A DNA stretch of 64,000 nt from positions 82,945-146,944 of the IMG/VR virus record IMGVR_UViG_3300036790_000396, one strand, 5' to 3'. Source of the DNA: a virus. The notes below the pieces were generated by a model. The model had not been told where the DNA came from, ran no database searches, and saw nothing but the letters and a program-made list of their open reading frames with translations. The position numbers and the translations under genes are program-made. Shown piece by piece: positions 56,862 through 64,000 of this stretch. The stretch's first letter is position 1. Every line of letters begins with the position of its first letter.

Positions 56862-57283
56862 TGCACTTCCGCCCGGACCCGGCCGCGATGACCGGCACCT
56901 ACGACACGTCCGACACTGCGGGTCCCGACGCCCGCTTCGGCCGCGTCGAGGACACCTCCTCCGTGTTCGACATCGCCCGCGCCGGCGATCTGCAGTGGGC
57001 GCTGCGCTCGATGGACCCTGGCGACACCGACGTGCCGTTCAACCTTGTCCAGACGTCTCCCGGCCTGACAATTAACCGCGGATCGCCGGATGAGGATAAG
57101 CAGCGAGTGGCAGAAGCTGCTCAGAGGAACCTGCGGCACCTCGTCGGGCACGGCTTCCACCTGGGCAGCGACGGGCTGCCCGTCAGGGACGCCTCCAGCT
57201 TCCACCAGCCGTGGAAGAACCAGGCCCAGGGGCTCGGTCCCGCCGTCAGCATTGACCACCCGCCGACCGGCGCGGCCGGGTGA
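56861..57283 (+). CDS. Hypothetical structural protein, 140 aa
   Basis: MHFRPDPAAMTGTYDTSD; Asp/Gly-rich N-terminus, then a short helix. Located between 56334 and the large tail gene. Not recognised. Confidence 0.55.
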   Translation: MHFRPDPAAMTGTYDTSDTAGPDARFGRVEDTSSVFDIARAGDLQWALRSMDPGDTDVPFNLVQTSPGLTINRGSPDEDKQRVAEAAQRNLRHLVGHGFHLGSDGLPVRDASSFHQPWKNQAQGLGPAVSIDHPPTGAAG

Positions 57284-57339
57284 GCCGTCCCCGCTAGCCG
57301 CGCCCCGGAAGGAACAGGACCGCTCCCGAGGAGGACGCC

Positions 57340-60237
57340 TTGAGCACCCCGCTGCCGCCTGATGATGGCGGAGACACCCCGGCTGGCTTCTCGCCTGCTG
57401 CCGATGATGTCCCGACCGAGGGCGTCTACGGCTCCCCGGTGGCGCCCTCTCCCGGCTCGCCGGGCTCCATGGAGGGCAACGCCGCCCAGTCCGCCTCCGA
57501 CGAGGACACGACCGGCACGTCCGTTTCCGGCACCGGCGCCGCGCTTCCCGGCGGCTCCGCCACGGACTCGATTCCCTGGGCCGCTTCCGGCCAGCTCGGC
57601 GGGGAAACCGGTCCCGGCCCGCTCAACGACTCCTCCTACGCGGTAACCGAGGCGGACCCGGAGCGCTACGGCTGGGCTCCCGGCTCCCCCGACACCGAGG
57701 GCGTCTACGGCGGCAGCAAGCCGAACGGCACCCCGACGCAGGCTAACCCGAACGCTTTCAACGGCGTCTCCACCGCCTACGGCGCCCAGGGCGAGATCGA
57801 CACGGTCTCCTCGCTCGGCTCCAACCTGGTGCCGGCGGAGTACCCGAGCCCTAATCTCTACCGCAAGCCGTCCTCGGTGATCGCGGCCAGCGTGAAGGAC
57901 ACCACCCTCACCGACGTGCTCGGCAGCCAGATCGCCTCCGCGCCGCTGACCGATGCCTCCTACGCCGCGACGGACGTCGACACCCTCTACATCGGCGCTC
58001 CCGCCGCCCCCGCGCCGCTCAGCGCGCAGGCGGACGCGTTCACGGACACTGCCGCCGCCACCCGGTACTACCTGACACGGCAGGGCGTCATGCCGGCGAC
58101 GATCGTGGTGAAGGACACTACCCACGCGGGCACGCTGGTCTCCGGCACCGACTACGCCGTCACCACCGCCGGGAACGGCCCGGACACCTCGTCCTACCTC
58201 GTCCTGACCGCGGGCACGAACTACACCGCCGGCGACAGCATCACGATCGCGTACTCCTACGGCACCCCTCAGTACTTCGACAGCAACCTCCCCGTCCCGG
58301 CCGCCCAGTCGCAGGCCGACACCCTGCACCTGTCCCAGCGCCCGGTGCAGCTGCTGGCCTGGAACGTCACCACGTCCGCTGCGGACCTTGCCGTCTACGA
58401 CGTGACGCAGGCCGCGGCGCTGACGTATGACACGGACTACGCCGTCGCCCAGGTCACCGCGCCGCACACCCCCGGGCAGGACTACGCCGAGACGCCGCCG
58501 GTCTCCTACCGGATCTCGTGGAAGCCCACGTCGGCGGTGGCGAAGCTCGGCGACACGATCATGGTCACCTACGACTACGACACCTCCGTGCCGCCGGCCC
58601 CCTCGGTCGGCTCCGCGGCATCGCAGACGGACTCGGTCGCCAGCTTCACGTCCACCGCGTCGGCGCTGAGCAAGACCGGCATCGTCACGCCGCCCGCGGC
58701 CCTGGACGTGCTCGACGTCACCAACGGCAAGACTCTGGTCCTCAATACCGACTACACCGTCGCGATCACCGGCACGGGCTCGACGCTGACCTACAGCGTC
58801 AGCCGCCTGTCCGGCAGCACGAACAGCACTTCCGGCGATCACGTCACCGTCACCTACTCCTACGGCGACGCCGCCTACTTCACCTCCGGCCCGGTCACGC
58901 CCCAGAACGAGGGCGTCTGGGTTCCCTTCGCCCCTCCGTCGGGCACGACCCCGGTCGACTACTATTTCGTCCAGTCCAGCGACCTGGGCACCCAGTACGT
59001 GCCCAAGACCGGCCTGCCCGTGAACTACGGCCAGCCGTCGCCCTCGGGCGGGTCGGCCTGGGGGCAGCCCGCCTACCAGGTCGACGCCTTCTCGGTCCTC
59101 GCTCCCCCTGCCGCCCCGGTCCTGACGACGGCGGCGACCGGGGGCACCGTCGCCGCCGGCGTCTACAAGGCGGAAGTGACCTACGTCAGCGCCACCGGCG
59201 AGTCCGCCGGGTCCGCCCAGGGCACGGTCACCGCGGCCGGCACGACCTCGACGGTCACGGTGCCGTCCCCGCCCGCGGTCGTCGGCGCGACCGGCTGGTA
59301 CGCCTACGTCTCGCAGGCAGGCGGCAGCACCCTCACCCGCCAGCAGGCGGCGGGCACCCCCACCGCGATCGGCACCGCCCTCACGATCAGCGCCCCGCCG
59401 ACGAGCAGCGGCGCCGGTGCGCCGGCCGCAGCCTCCCGGACGATCGCCCTGTCCCGCTCCGGCGTCGTCACCCCGCCCGGGCAGCTGGTCGTCCGGGACC
59501 TCACCAGCATCCAGGAGGACCCGCTCCAGCCCGACGCGAGCGTCCTGATCTACGACTACGACTACACCGTCACGGGAACCGGGACCGGCCCCTGGCAGAC
59601 GTACAGCATCCAGCTGCTGTCGACCTCGGTCAACGCGAAGCCGACAGACACGATCACGGTGTCGTACTGGTGGAACCCGGCCGCCTCCGGCCTGTCGTCC
59701 GCGGAGGACACGCTGACCCTCGCGGCGGGGACGGCCTCCCTGGCGCACCAGGACATCGCCACCGCCCCGCAGGACGTGATCGTGTGGGACACGACGGTCT
59801 CCAGGGCGCTGGCCTACGGCGCCGACTTCACCGTCTCCCTGGACGGCGAGGGGACCGGCCAGTCCGCCTCCCTCTCGGTGATCACCACGGGACCCGCTGG
59901 CGCGGGCGCGGCCGACACGCTGCACGCGTACTACTCCTACGGCTCGGTGCTGGGCACCCTGTTCACCCAGGGACTGCGCACGAACGACGTCCCGGTCGCG
60001 GAGCCGTCCGGCGCTGCGGAGCCAGCGGGCTTCCGGTTCGCGGTCGCCGCCGGCAACCGGGCGGGCCTGGGCCCGTTCTCAGGATGGTCCGACCTGGCCG
60101 CGCCGCTGAACTACAACGCGCCTCAGCCGGGCAGCCAGGGCAGCACCGGCACGATTACCTTCCGGGATCCGGCCAACACGGTCAATCCCATCTACCTGCC
60201 CTCCGGAGAAACTAAGTCCGGCACAGGGCTCGGGTAA
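57340..60237 (+). CDS. Tail/appendage protein, N-terminal part, 965 aa
   Basis: Start TTG 57340 (MSTPLPPDDGGDTPAG) after GAGGAGGA. Low-complexity start, then at least four copies of a beta-sandwich repeat with a VVKDTT/VYDVTQ/VLDVTNGKTL core and ITIAYSYG or VTYSYG ends, and a fibronectin-like piece (AGVYKAEVTYVSATGESAG). In-frame stop at 60235 falls inside a 292-nt insertion; without the insertion the gene would continue as 60506-61132. Probably a tail-tip or fibre protein. Confidence 0.65.
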   Translation: MSTPLPPDDGGDTPAGFSPAADDVPTEGVYGSPVAPSPGSPGSMEGNAAQSASDEDTTGTSVSGTGAALPGGSATDSIPWAASGQLGGETGPGPLNDSSYAVTEADPERYGWAPGSPDTEGVYGGSKPNGTPTQANPNAFNGVSTAYGAQGEIDTVSSLGSNLVPAEYPSPNLYRKPSSVIAASVKDTTLTDVLGSQIASAPLTDASYAATDVDTLYIGAPAAPAPLSAQADAFTDTAAATRYYLTRQGVMPATIVVKDTTHAGTLVSGTDYAVTTAGNGPDTSSYLVLTAGTNYTAGDSITIAYSYGTPQYFDSNLPVPAAQSQADTLHLSQRPVQLLAWNVTTSAADLAVYDVTQAAALTYDTDYAVAQVTAPHTPGQDYAETPPVSYRISWKPTSAVAKLGDTIMVTYDYDTSVPPAPSVGSAASQTDSVASFTSTASALSKTGIVTPPAALDVLDVTNGKTLVLNTDYTVAITGTGSTLTYSVSRLSGSTNSTSGDHVTVTYSYGDAAYFTSGPVTPQNEGVWVPFAPPSGTTPVDYYFVQSSDLGTQYVPKTGLPVNYGQPSPSGGSAWGQPAYQVDAFSVLAPPAAPVLTTAATGGTVAAGVYKAEVTYVSATGESAGSAQGTVTAAGTTSTVTVPSPPAVVGATGWYAYVSQAGGSTLTRQQAAGTPTAIGTALTISAPPTSSGAGAPAAASRTIALSRSGVVTPPGQLVVRDLTSIQEDPLQPDASVLIYDYDYTVTGTGTGPWQTYSIQLLSTSVNAKPTDTITVSYWWNPAASGLSSAEDTLTLAAGTASLAHQDIATAPQDVIVWDTTVSRALAYGADFTVSLDGEGTGQSASLSVITTGPAGAGAADTLHAYYSYGSVLGTLFTQGLRTNDVPVAEPSGAAEPAGFRFAVAAGNRAGLGPFSGWSDLAAPLNYNAPQPGSQGSTGTITFRDPANTVNPIYLPSGETKSGTGLG

Positions 60238-60505
60238 GGGAATCACAGAACAGGGAGCGCGAAGAGAAAAGATCCGGCGAGACAGAGAAGCAGCGGAAGA
60301 AAAGAGAAGCCGCAGCTCGATATTACCGGAATAACAGAGAGCGTCTCCTGCAGGCTCAGAAGGAAAGAGATTCCGGACGGGCAGGAGAAAAAAGAGCTTA
60401 CAGCCAGGAATACTACCGGCGCGAAAAAGAGCGCCATGAAGGAGGTGGTGCAGATGAGCACTTATTCAACATTTCTTAACTTGAAACTGAATGAGTCTTC
60501 TTTAG
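60214..60505 (+). mobile_element. 292-nt insertion in the tail gene: possible intron or endonuclease remnant
   Basis: A/G-rich and unlike the gene on either side. Removing 60214-60505 joins GGA GAA ACT to GCT GAC CCT in one frame, with a T before and a G at the end of the insertion, as in group I introns, but no core helices are identified. It encodes RYYRNNRERLLQAQKERD and YSQEYYRREKERHE, like linkers of homing endonucleases, so it may be a decayed one. Confidence 0.5.
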
Positions 60506-61132
60506 GCTGACCCTTTCCTGCTGAGCGATTTCGTCGGCAACTGGTCCATCCTCGACCAGTCTCCTGGCGTGTACGTCTGCACGTCGTCCTCGCGCCCCTC
60601 CTGGGGCAGCGGGCAGGCCGGGCGCCTCATCTTCATGACCGACTACAAGTGCCTGTCCTACTGGACGGGCTCGGCATGGTCCGACATGAGCAACGCGGCG
60701 CCGGCCTTCGCCGGGGGCACTTCCCCCAGCTATGCCATCGCGCCGAACGCGTCGGTGAGCCTCACCGTACTGTCGTTCACGCTGGGGCGCCCGGCCTCGC
60801 TCGCCATCATCCTGAGCGGCACCTACTACGCTGCCTACAACGTCAGCCAGACGCTGTCCCAGCGCATTCTCGTCGACGGCTCCGGCTCCACGGCCCAGCA
60901 GCTGGGGGGCTCGCGCACGGGCGTCGGATTCAGCGCGTCGGCGCCGGGCAACGACGGCGCGCACGGCGGCCAGACCGGCACGGCCACGAGCCTGCAGATG
61001 GCCACGGGCCTCTCCGCCGGGGCCCACACGATCGGCATCGGGATCGACATGGGGGACGCCACTTTCAACGACCTCACCCTGGAGGGCACCCAGGTGCTGG
61101 CGCTCATCTCATTCACCGGATCGAGCCTGTAG
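60506..61132 (+). CDS. Tail protein, C-terminal part after the insertion
   Basis: Open frame beginning ADPFLLSDFVGNWSILDQ and continuing GVYVCTSSSRPSWGSGQAG, typical of the C-terminal domain of actinophage tail or appendage proteins. There is no good start; GTG 60569 is the only one near. It is either the second exon of 57340 or a separate fragment. Confidence 0.6.
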   Translation, partial: ADPFLLSDFVGNWSILDQSPGVYVCTSSSRPSWGSGQAGRLIFMTDYKCLSYWTGSAWSDMSNAAPAFAGGTSPSYAIAPNASVSLTVLSFTLGRPASLAIILSGTYYAAYNVSQTLSQRILVDGSGSTAQQLGGSRTGVGFSASAPGNDGAHGGQTGTATSLQMATGLSAGAHTIGIGIDMGDATFNDLTLEGTQVLALISFTGSSL

Positions 61133-61138
61133 GCGCCC

Positions 61139-62050
61139 ATGGCTGACGTGCTGATCAACGGGGACCTGGCCGACTGGAAGGACCGCGAGTACGTCAGCCA
61201 GTTCAGCATGCCGGCCCTCGACTTCGAGGTGTGGATCGACGGCCAGCGCGCCGACCCCGACGGCGGCACGGCATCCGCAGTCCTGTGGCTGCAGAACGGC
61301 GACGGCACCCAGTCGCAGGCAGCCTCCTACACCGCTGACCACGTCGCGACCGGCCTGTTCCGCGTCACCCCGTCCAGCCAGGACACCGGGCAGCCCTCCG
61401 ACGCGGCCCTGGTCTGGTCCTACTCCTACCAGGGCATGCCCCAGCAGTACGTCTCCCCGCTCGTCATCGGCCCGGCCAATCCGCACTACGACCGGCTGCC
61501 GTGGATGATGAAGGACGAGATCGAGCTGTGCTGGGCCCGGTTCGCTGACTGCGCCGATTCCCCGAGCGGCGGCCCGAACATCTCCGCGACGCCCTATTTC
61601 CAGGCGCACTGGTCCCGGGGCCGGATGGCGCAGATGGCCGAGATCGCCATCGGCAAGATCAACGGCTCCTCGCAGCCCTACAGCCGGTATTCCCTGGACG
61701 GGCACAGCGGCCCGATGTTCCCGGTCCGCGCCTGGGGCGGCCTGCTGCAGGCGCAGACGTTCGTGGAGTCGGTGAGGCACCTGATCCGCTCCTACAACGA
61801 GCAGCCGCTCCTGGCAGGCGGCGGCGGCATCACCCGCCTGGACCGCCGCGACTACACTGACCGGTGGCGCGAGACTCTCCGGGACGAGGAACCCGACCTG
61901 AAGAACATGCTGGACGTCTTTAAGATCCGACACATGGGGCTTTCGAACCCACGTGTCCTAGTTTCAGGTGGAACGTACGGAAGATACGCCCCTACCAGGA
62001 TCGCAGGCAGCGTGGCCGCCAGGCCCCGCATGTGGGCAAGATGGTACTGA
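61139..62050 (+). CDS. Structural (neck/tail) protein, 303 aa
   Basis: ATG 61139 (MADVLINGDLADWKDREY). Ordered throughout, with VDFEVWIDGQ-like strands, a helix (HLIRSYNEQPLL) and a basic end. Located between tail genes. Codons 61920-62005 switch to AT-rich synonyms (CGA, CTA, AGA, TCA). Function unknown. Confidence 0.6.
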   Translation: MADVLINGDLADWKDREYVSQFSMPALDFEVWIDGQRADPDGGTASAVLWLQNGDGTQSQAASYTADHVATGLFRVTPSSQDTGQPSDAALVWSYSYQGMPQQYVSPLVIGPANPHYDRLPWMMKDEIELCWARFADCADSPSGGPNISATPYFQAHWSRGRMAQMAEIAIGKINGSSQPYSRYSLDGHSGPMFPVRAWGGLLQAQTFVESVRHLIRSYNEQPLLAGGGGITRLDRRDYTDRWRETLRDEEPDLKNMLDVFKIRHMGLSNPRVLVSGGTYGRYAPTRIAGSVAARPRMWARWY

Positions 62051-62059
62051 CATTCGGCA

Positions 62060-62278
62060 GTGACGCCCGAGCCTGACGAAAAAGCACGGGACAGGAGGCT
62101 GGCCATGTGCGAGACCGCTGGTGATCCCGGCGAGCAGCTGCGCGTGCTTGCCTCATTCTTCACGCCGCTGCCGTCCGGGGAATACGAGGAGCAGCTCCGC
62201 GTCCTGCGCGAGGCCGGGACAGCCGGTCCCGATGCGATCATGAAGTTCGCTTCCCCGCGCCTGTCCGGGGATCCCTGA
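62060..62278 (+). CDS. Hypothetical protein, 72 aa
   Basis: GTG 62060 (MTPEPDEKARDRRLAMCE) or ATG 62105 as an alternative. Charged, helical, no good ribosome site. Not recognised. Confidence 0.45.
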   Translation: MTPEPDEKARDRRLAMCETAGDPGEQLRVLASFFTPLPSGEYEEQLRVLREAGTAGPDAIMKFASPRLSGDP

Positions 62279-62298
62279 TACGGTTTCCGTCGGCAGCA

Positions 62299-62321
62299 TC
62301 TCAAGGTTTCTTGCTACTATG
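62299..62321 (+). promoter_or_regulatory. Palindromic motif, copy 19
   Basis: TCTCAAGGTTTCTTGCTA then TACTAT; a leader with GGAGGGAGTG precedes ATG 62351. Confidence 0.6.
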
Positions 62322-62350
62322 GGCGCGACATACCCTTGGAGGGAGTGACC

Positions 62351-62671
62351 ATGAACGGAGAGACGGCAGCGGGCTGGCGCAAAAGCTCGCTCTCGGAAGC
62401 GGGCAACTGCGTCGAGGCGGCCTCCGGGCGCAGAAAGGCAGCGCCCGGCATGCCCGGCGGCGCCTGCGCCGATGCCGCCGCAGGGCGCGGCGGCTGGGGG
62501 GCCGTGGTCTACGTGGCTGACACCTCCGAGGGAACCGGCTTCGGCCGCACTGTCCTGGAGTTCACTTCCTCCGCGTGGGAACGCTTCACCGGCACCCTGC
62601 GCGGCTGCTCGTGTGCCTGCCGGGCGTGCCGGGACGGGAATTGCTGGATGTGCCCCAACGGAGGTCACTAG
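62351..62671 (+). CDS. DUF397-domain protein, 106 aa
   Basis: DUF397 proteins pair with XRE-family regulators in Streptomyces and affect development and secondary metabolism. The signature GWRKSSLSEAGNCVEAA, then VVYVADTSEGTGFGRTVLEF and SAWERFTGTLR, is clear. An extra C-terminal CSCACRACRDGNCWMC cluster is unusual. No XRE partner is seen in the window, so it may act on a host protein. Confidence 0.85.
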   Translation: MNGETAAGWRKSSLSEAGNCVEAASGRRKAAPGMPGGACADAAAGRGGWGAVVYVADTSEGTGFGRTVLEFTSSAWERFTGTLRGCSCACRACRDGNCWMCPNGGH

Positions 62672-62674
62672 ACC

Positions 62675-63478
62675 GTGCTCGATCCTGAATCATCCGTCCC
62701 GGGCAAGGTCATCCTCGCCGGGGACTGGCACGCCAACTCCCAGTGGGCGTGCCATGTCATCACCATGGCCGCGGGGCTGCTGGACGGCGAGCCCCGCAAG
62801 ATCATCATCCAGCTGGGCGATTTCGGGTTCCTGCCGGGGAAGCAGGGATACCTGTCCGCGCTGCAGCGCGTCCTGGCGGACGCGGGGGCAGAGCTGTGGT
62901 TCATCGACGGCAACCACGAGTGGCACCCCGAGCTGCAGCGCCTGCACGCGGACGAGCCCGGCCCCGTGCGCCTGGGCCCTCCCGAGTCCCGGATCTGGCA
63001 CCTTCCCCGCGGCACCCGCTGGGAATGGCGCGGAAGGAAATGGCTCGCGGTCGGCGGGGCCGGATCCGTCGACTGGATCGCCCGGACCCCTGGCCAGTCC
63101 TGGTGGCCCGAGGAGATCATCACCGGGCAGCAGGCTTACGAGATCTGCGCCGGCGGCCGGGCGGACGTCATGCTCTGCCATGACTGCCCGCCCGACGCGT
63201 GGCCGACCGGCCTCCCGGCCGGCTCCCAGCTCTGGGACTACTCCTACGCGGACAAGAGCAACCGGAACCTTGGCACGATCTGGCGCCACGTCTCCCCGTC
63301 GCGCACGTTCCACGGCCACCTGCACGGGAACTACCTCTGGGCCCAGGAGCACGCGGACCGCCAGGTGCAGGGCCTGGACATGGACGGCGAGAACGGCAAC
63401 TACGCCGTGCTCAGCACGGACGCCGTGGAGCTGTCGTTCCCCGAGCGCGCCTCAGCCGCAGTCCGGGCACGGGACTAG
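62675..63478 (+). CDS. Calcineurin-like metallophosphoesterase, 267 aa
   Basis: Metal-dependent phosphoester hydrolase. The motif set is complete: ILAGDWHAN, IIIQLGDFGF, FIDGNHEW, MLCHDCPPD and FHGHLHGNY. Two metals are expected. Start GTG 62675. Likely acts on nucleotides or DNA ends; substrate unknown. Confidence 0.85.
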   Translation: MLDPESSVPGKVILAGDWHANSQWACHVITMAAGLLDGEPRKIIIQLGDFGFLPGKQGYLSALQRVLADAGAELWFIDGNHEWHPELQRLHADEPGPVRLGPPESRIWHLPRGTRWEWRGRKWLAVGGAGSVDWIARTPGQSWWPEEIITGQQAYEICAGGRADVMLCHDCPPDAWPTGLPAGSQLWDYSYADKSNRNLGTIWRHVSPSRTFHGHLHGNYLWAQEHADRQVQGLDMDGENGNYAVLSTDAVELSFPERASAAVRARD

Positions 63479-63547
63479 CTCATGGCCGTTCCAGATCGTG
63501 CCCGAGCCGCCGCAGCGCTTGCAGTCCGGGTCGTAGGAGTCTCTCAC
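63452..63547 (-). CDS. Zinc-ribbon mini-protein, 31 aa
   Basis: GTG 63547 overlaps the upstream stop (GTGA). MRDSYDPDCKRCGGSGT and CPDCG form a DnaJ-type CxxC/CxxC ribbon. It overlaps the end of the phosphoesterase gene on the other strand. Confidence 0.5.
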   Translation of the reverse strand: MRDSYDPDCKRCGGSGTIWNGHELVPCPDCG

Positions 63548-63831
63548 CGTGTCTCCGGGGCGTCAGGCACGTTACCCGGGAGCGGGGGCACCGGATCGAA
63601 TTCCTCGGCCAGGCCCAGCTCCAGCCGGCGCAGCTTCTGGCGGCGCACGACTGAGACGCCGCGGGCGATGTCGTACTGGGTGGACCAGTTGCCGGCGAAG
63701 ATCCGCTGCATGAGGCGCCGCGTCTCGCTGTCGTCGCCCCGGAGGGCGATATAGCGGTCCATGAGGGGGCTGGCGATGCCGAACGTGAAGATGTACCCGT
63801 TCGGCCAGCTGGCGTAGGAGGGAACAGTCAT
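63544..63831 (-). CDS. Hypothetical protein, 95 aa
   Basis: MTVPSYASWPNGYIFTFG; TAACGT box 6 nt before the ATG, with GAGG in between. Alpha/beta with an Arg-rich middle. Not recognised. Confidence 0.6.
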   Translation of the reverse strand: MTVPSYASWPNGYIFTFGIASPLMDRYIALRGDDSETRRLMQRIFAGNWSTQYDIARGVSVVRRQKLRRLELGLAEEFDPVPPLPGNVPDAPETR

Positions 63832-63836
63832 ATCCT

Positions 63837-63859
63837 CACGTTACCAATAAACCTTATGA
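63837..63859 (-). promoter_or_regulatory. Palindromic motif, copy 20
   Basis: TACCAATAAACCTTATGA on the plus strand (63842-63859); on the minus strand it precedes TAACGT and ATG 63831. It also overlaps the stop of the next gene. Confidence 0.6.
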
Positions 63860-64000
63860 CCCGCCAGCGTTGTCGATCCGCCGCGCCAGCGCGTCGTGAT
63901 GGTCGTCGAGCTTCGCGCTCAGCCGCTCCTCCATCGCCATCATCTCCGTCGTCACGTGCGCCTTCATCTCCTCGCGCTTGCGCTCGTCATGCTCGGCGTG
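63854..64000 (-). CDS. C-terminal end of a coiled-coil protein (partial)
   Basis: The frame is open to the edge of the window and reads HAEHDERKREEMKAHVTT, then ERLSAKLDDHHDALARRI, ending at TAA. A long charged helix with His, like minor membrane or tail-adjacent proteins of actinophages. The start is outside the window. Confidence 0.55.
   Translation of the reverse strand, partial: HAEHDERKREEMKAHVTTEMMAMEERLSAKLDDHHDALARRIDNAGGS

Noticed and set aside
57121-59925. A 934-codon open frame on the minus strand
   Set aside because: Antisense shadow of the tail gene; Gly/Arg/Val-rich and without domains.

Overview
The window looks like part of a large, high-GC tailed-phage genome (or prophage) from a Streptomyces-type actinobacterial host. 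The virion genes support this: a portal protein, a prohead protease, a major capsid protein and tail-fibre-like proteins. The host assignment rests on a BldC homologue, a DUF397 protein, proteins resembling DUF6205, DUF6011 and DUF6085, a PRC-barrel protein, leaderless mRNAs and about 70% GC.

Layout. 1-1174 holds the end of a structural gene and two small genes. 1171-7257 is a minus-strand set of small genes with a C5 cytosine methyltransferase. 7324-34076 is a plus-strand block of very large virion genes: a zinc-finger/repeat protein with an intein, the portal with a second intein, an RNA cluster with two tRNA-like genes, two proteins with ADP-ribosyltransferase-like domains (at least three in tandem in the larger), small membrane proteins, and a prohead protease fused to a huge low-complexity tail. 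This block is invaded by two HNH endonuclease genes. 34076-35515 holds fibre and small genes. 35463-38262 is a minus-strand group with zinc-finger proteins and endonucleases. 38391-41275 holds a probable head protein, the major capsid protein and a PD-(D/E)XK endonuclease gene. 41535-56199 is an accessory region of about 30 small genes, most with their own promoter and terminator. 56334-62050 returns to tail and structural genes, with a 292-nt insertion in one. The right end holds a DUF397 protein, a phosphoesterase and a minus-strand group.

Three themes stand out. First, an 18-bp imperfect palindrome (best form TACCAATAAACCTTGGTA) recurs about 20 times, nearly always beside a start codon, and many genes carry a TANNNT box only 6-7 nt before the start, as leaderless transcripts would. 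Second, two tRNA genes on the minus strand (55089-55305) are circularly permuted, with the 3' half before the 5' half; two plus-strand tRNA-like genes (14075-14251) have oversized anticodon loops. Third, homing elements are everywhere: two inteins, several free-standing endonucleases and a dead relative, and next to several of them the essential target gene is locally rewritten with AT-rich codons.

Coordinates of genes and sites located by eye may be off by a base. Family names come from motif recognition, not database searches.
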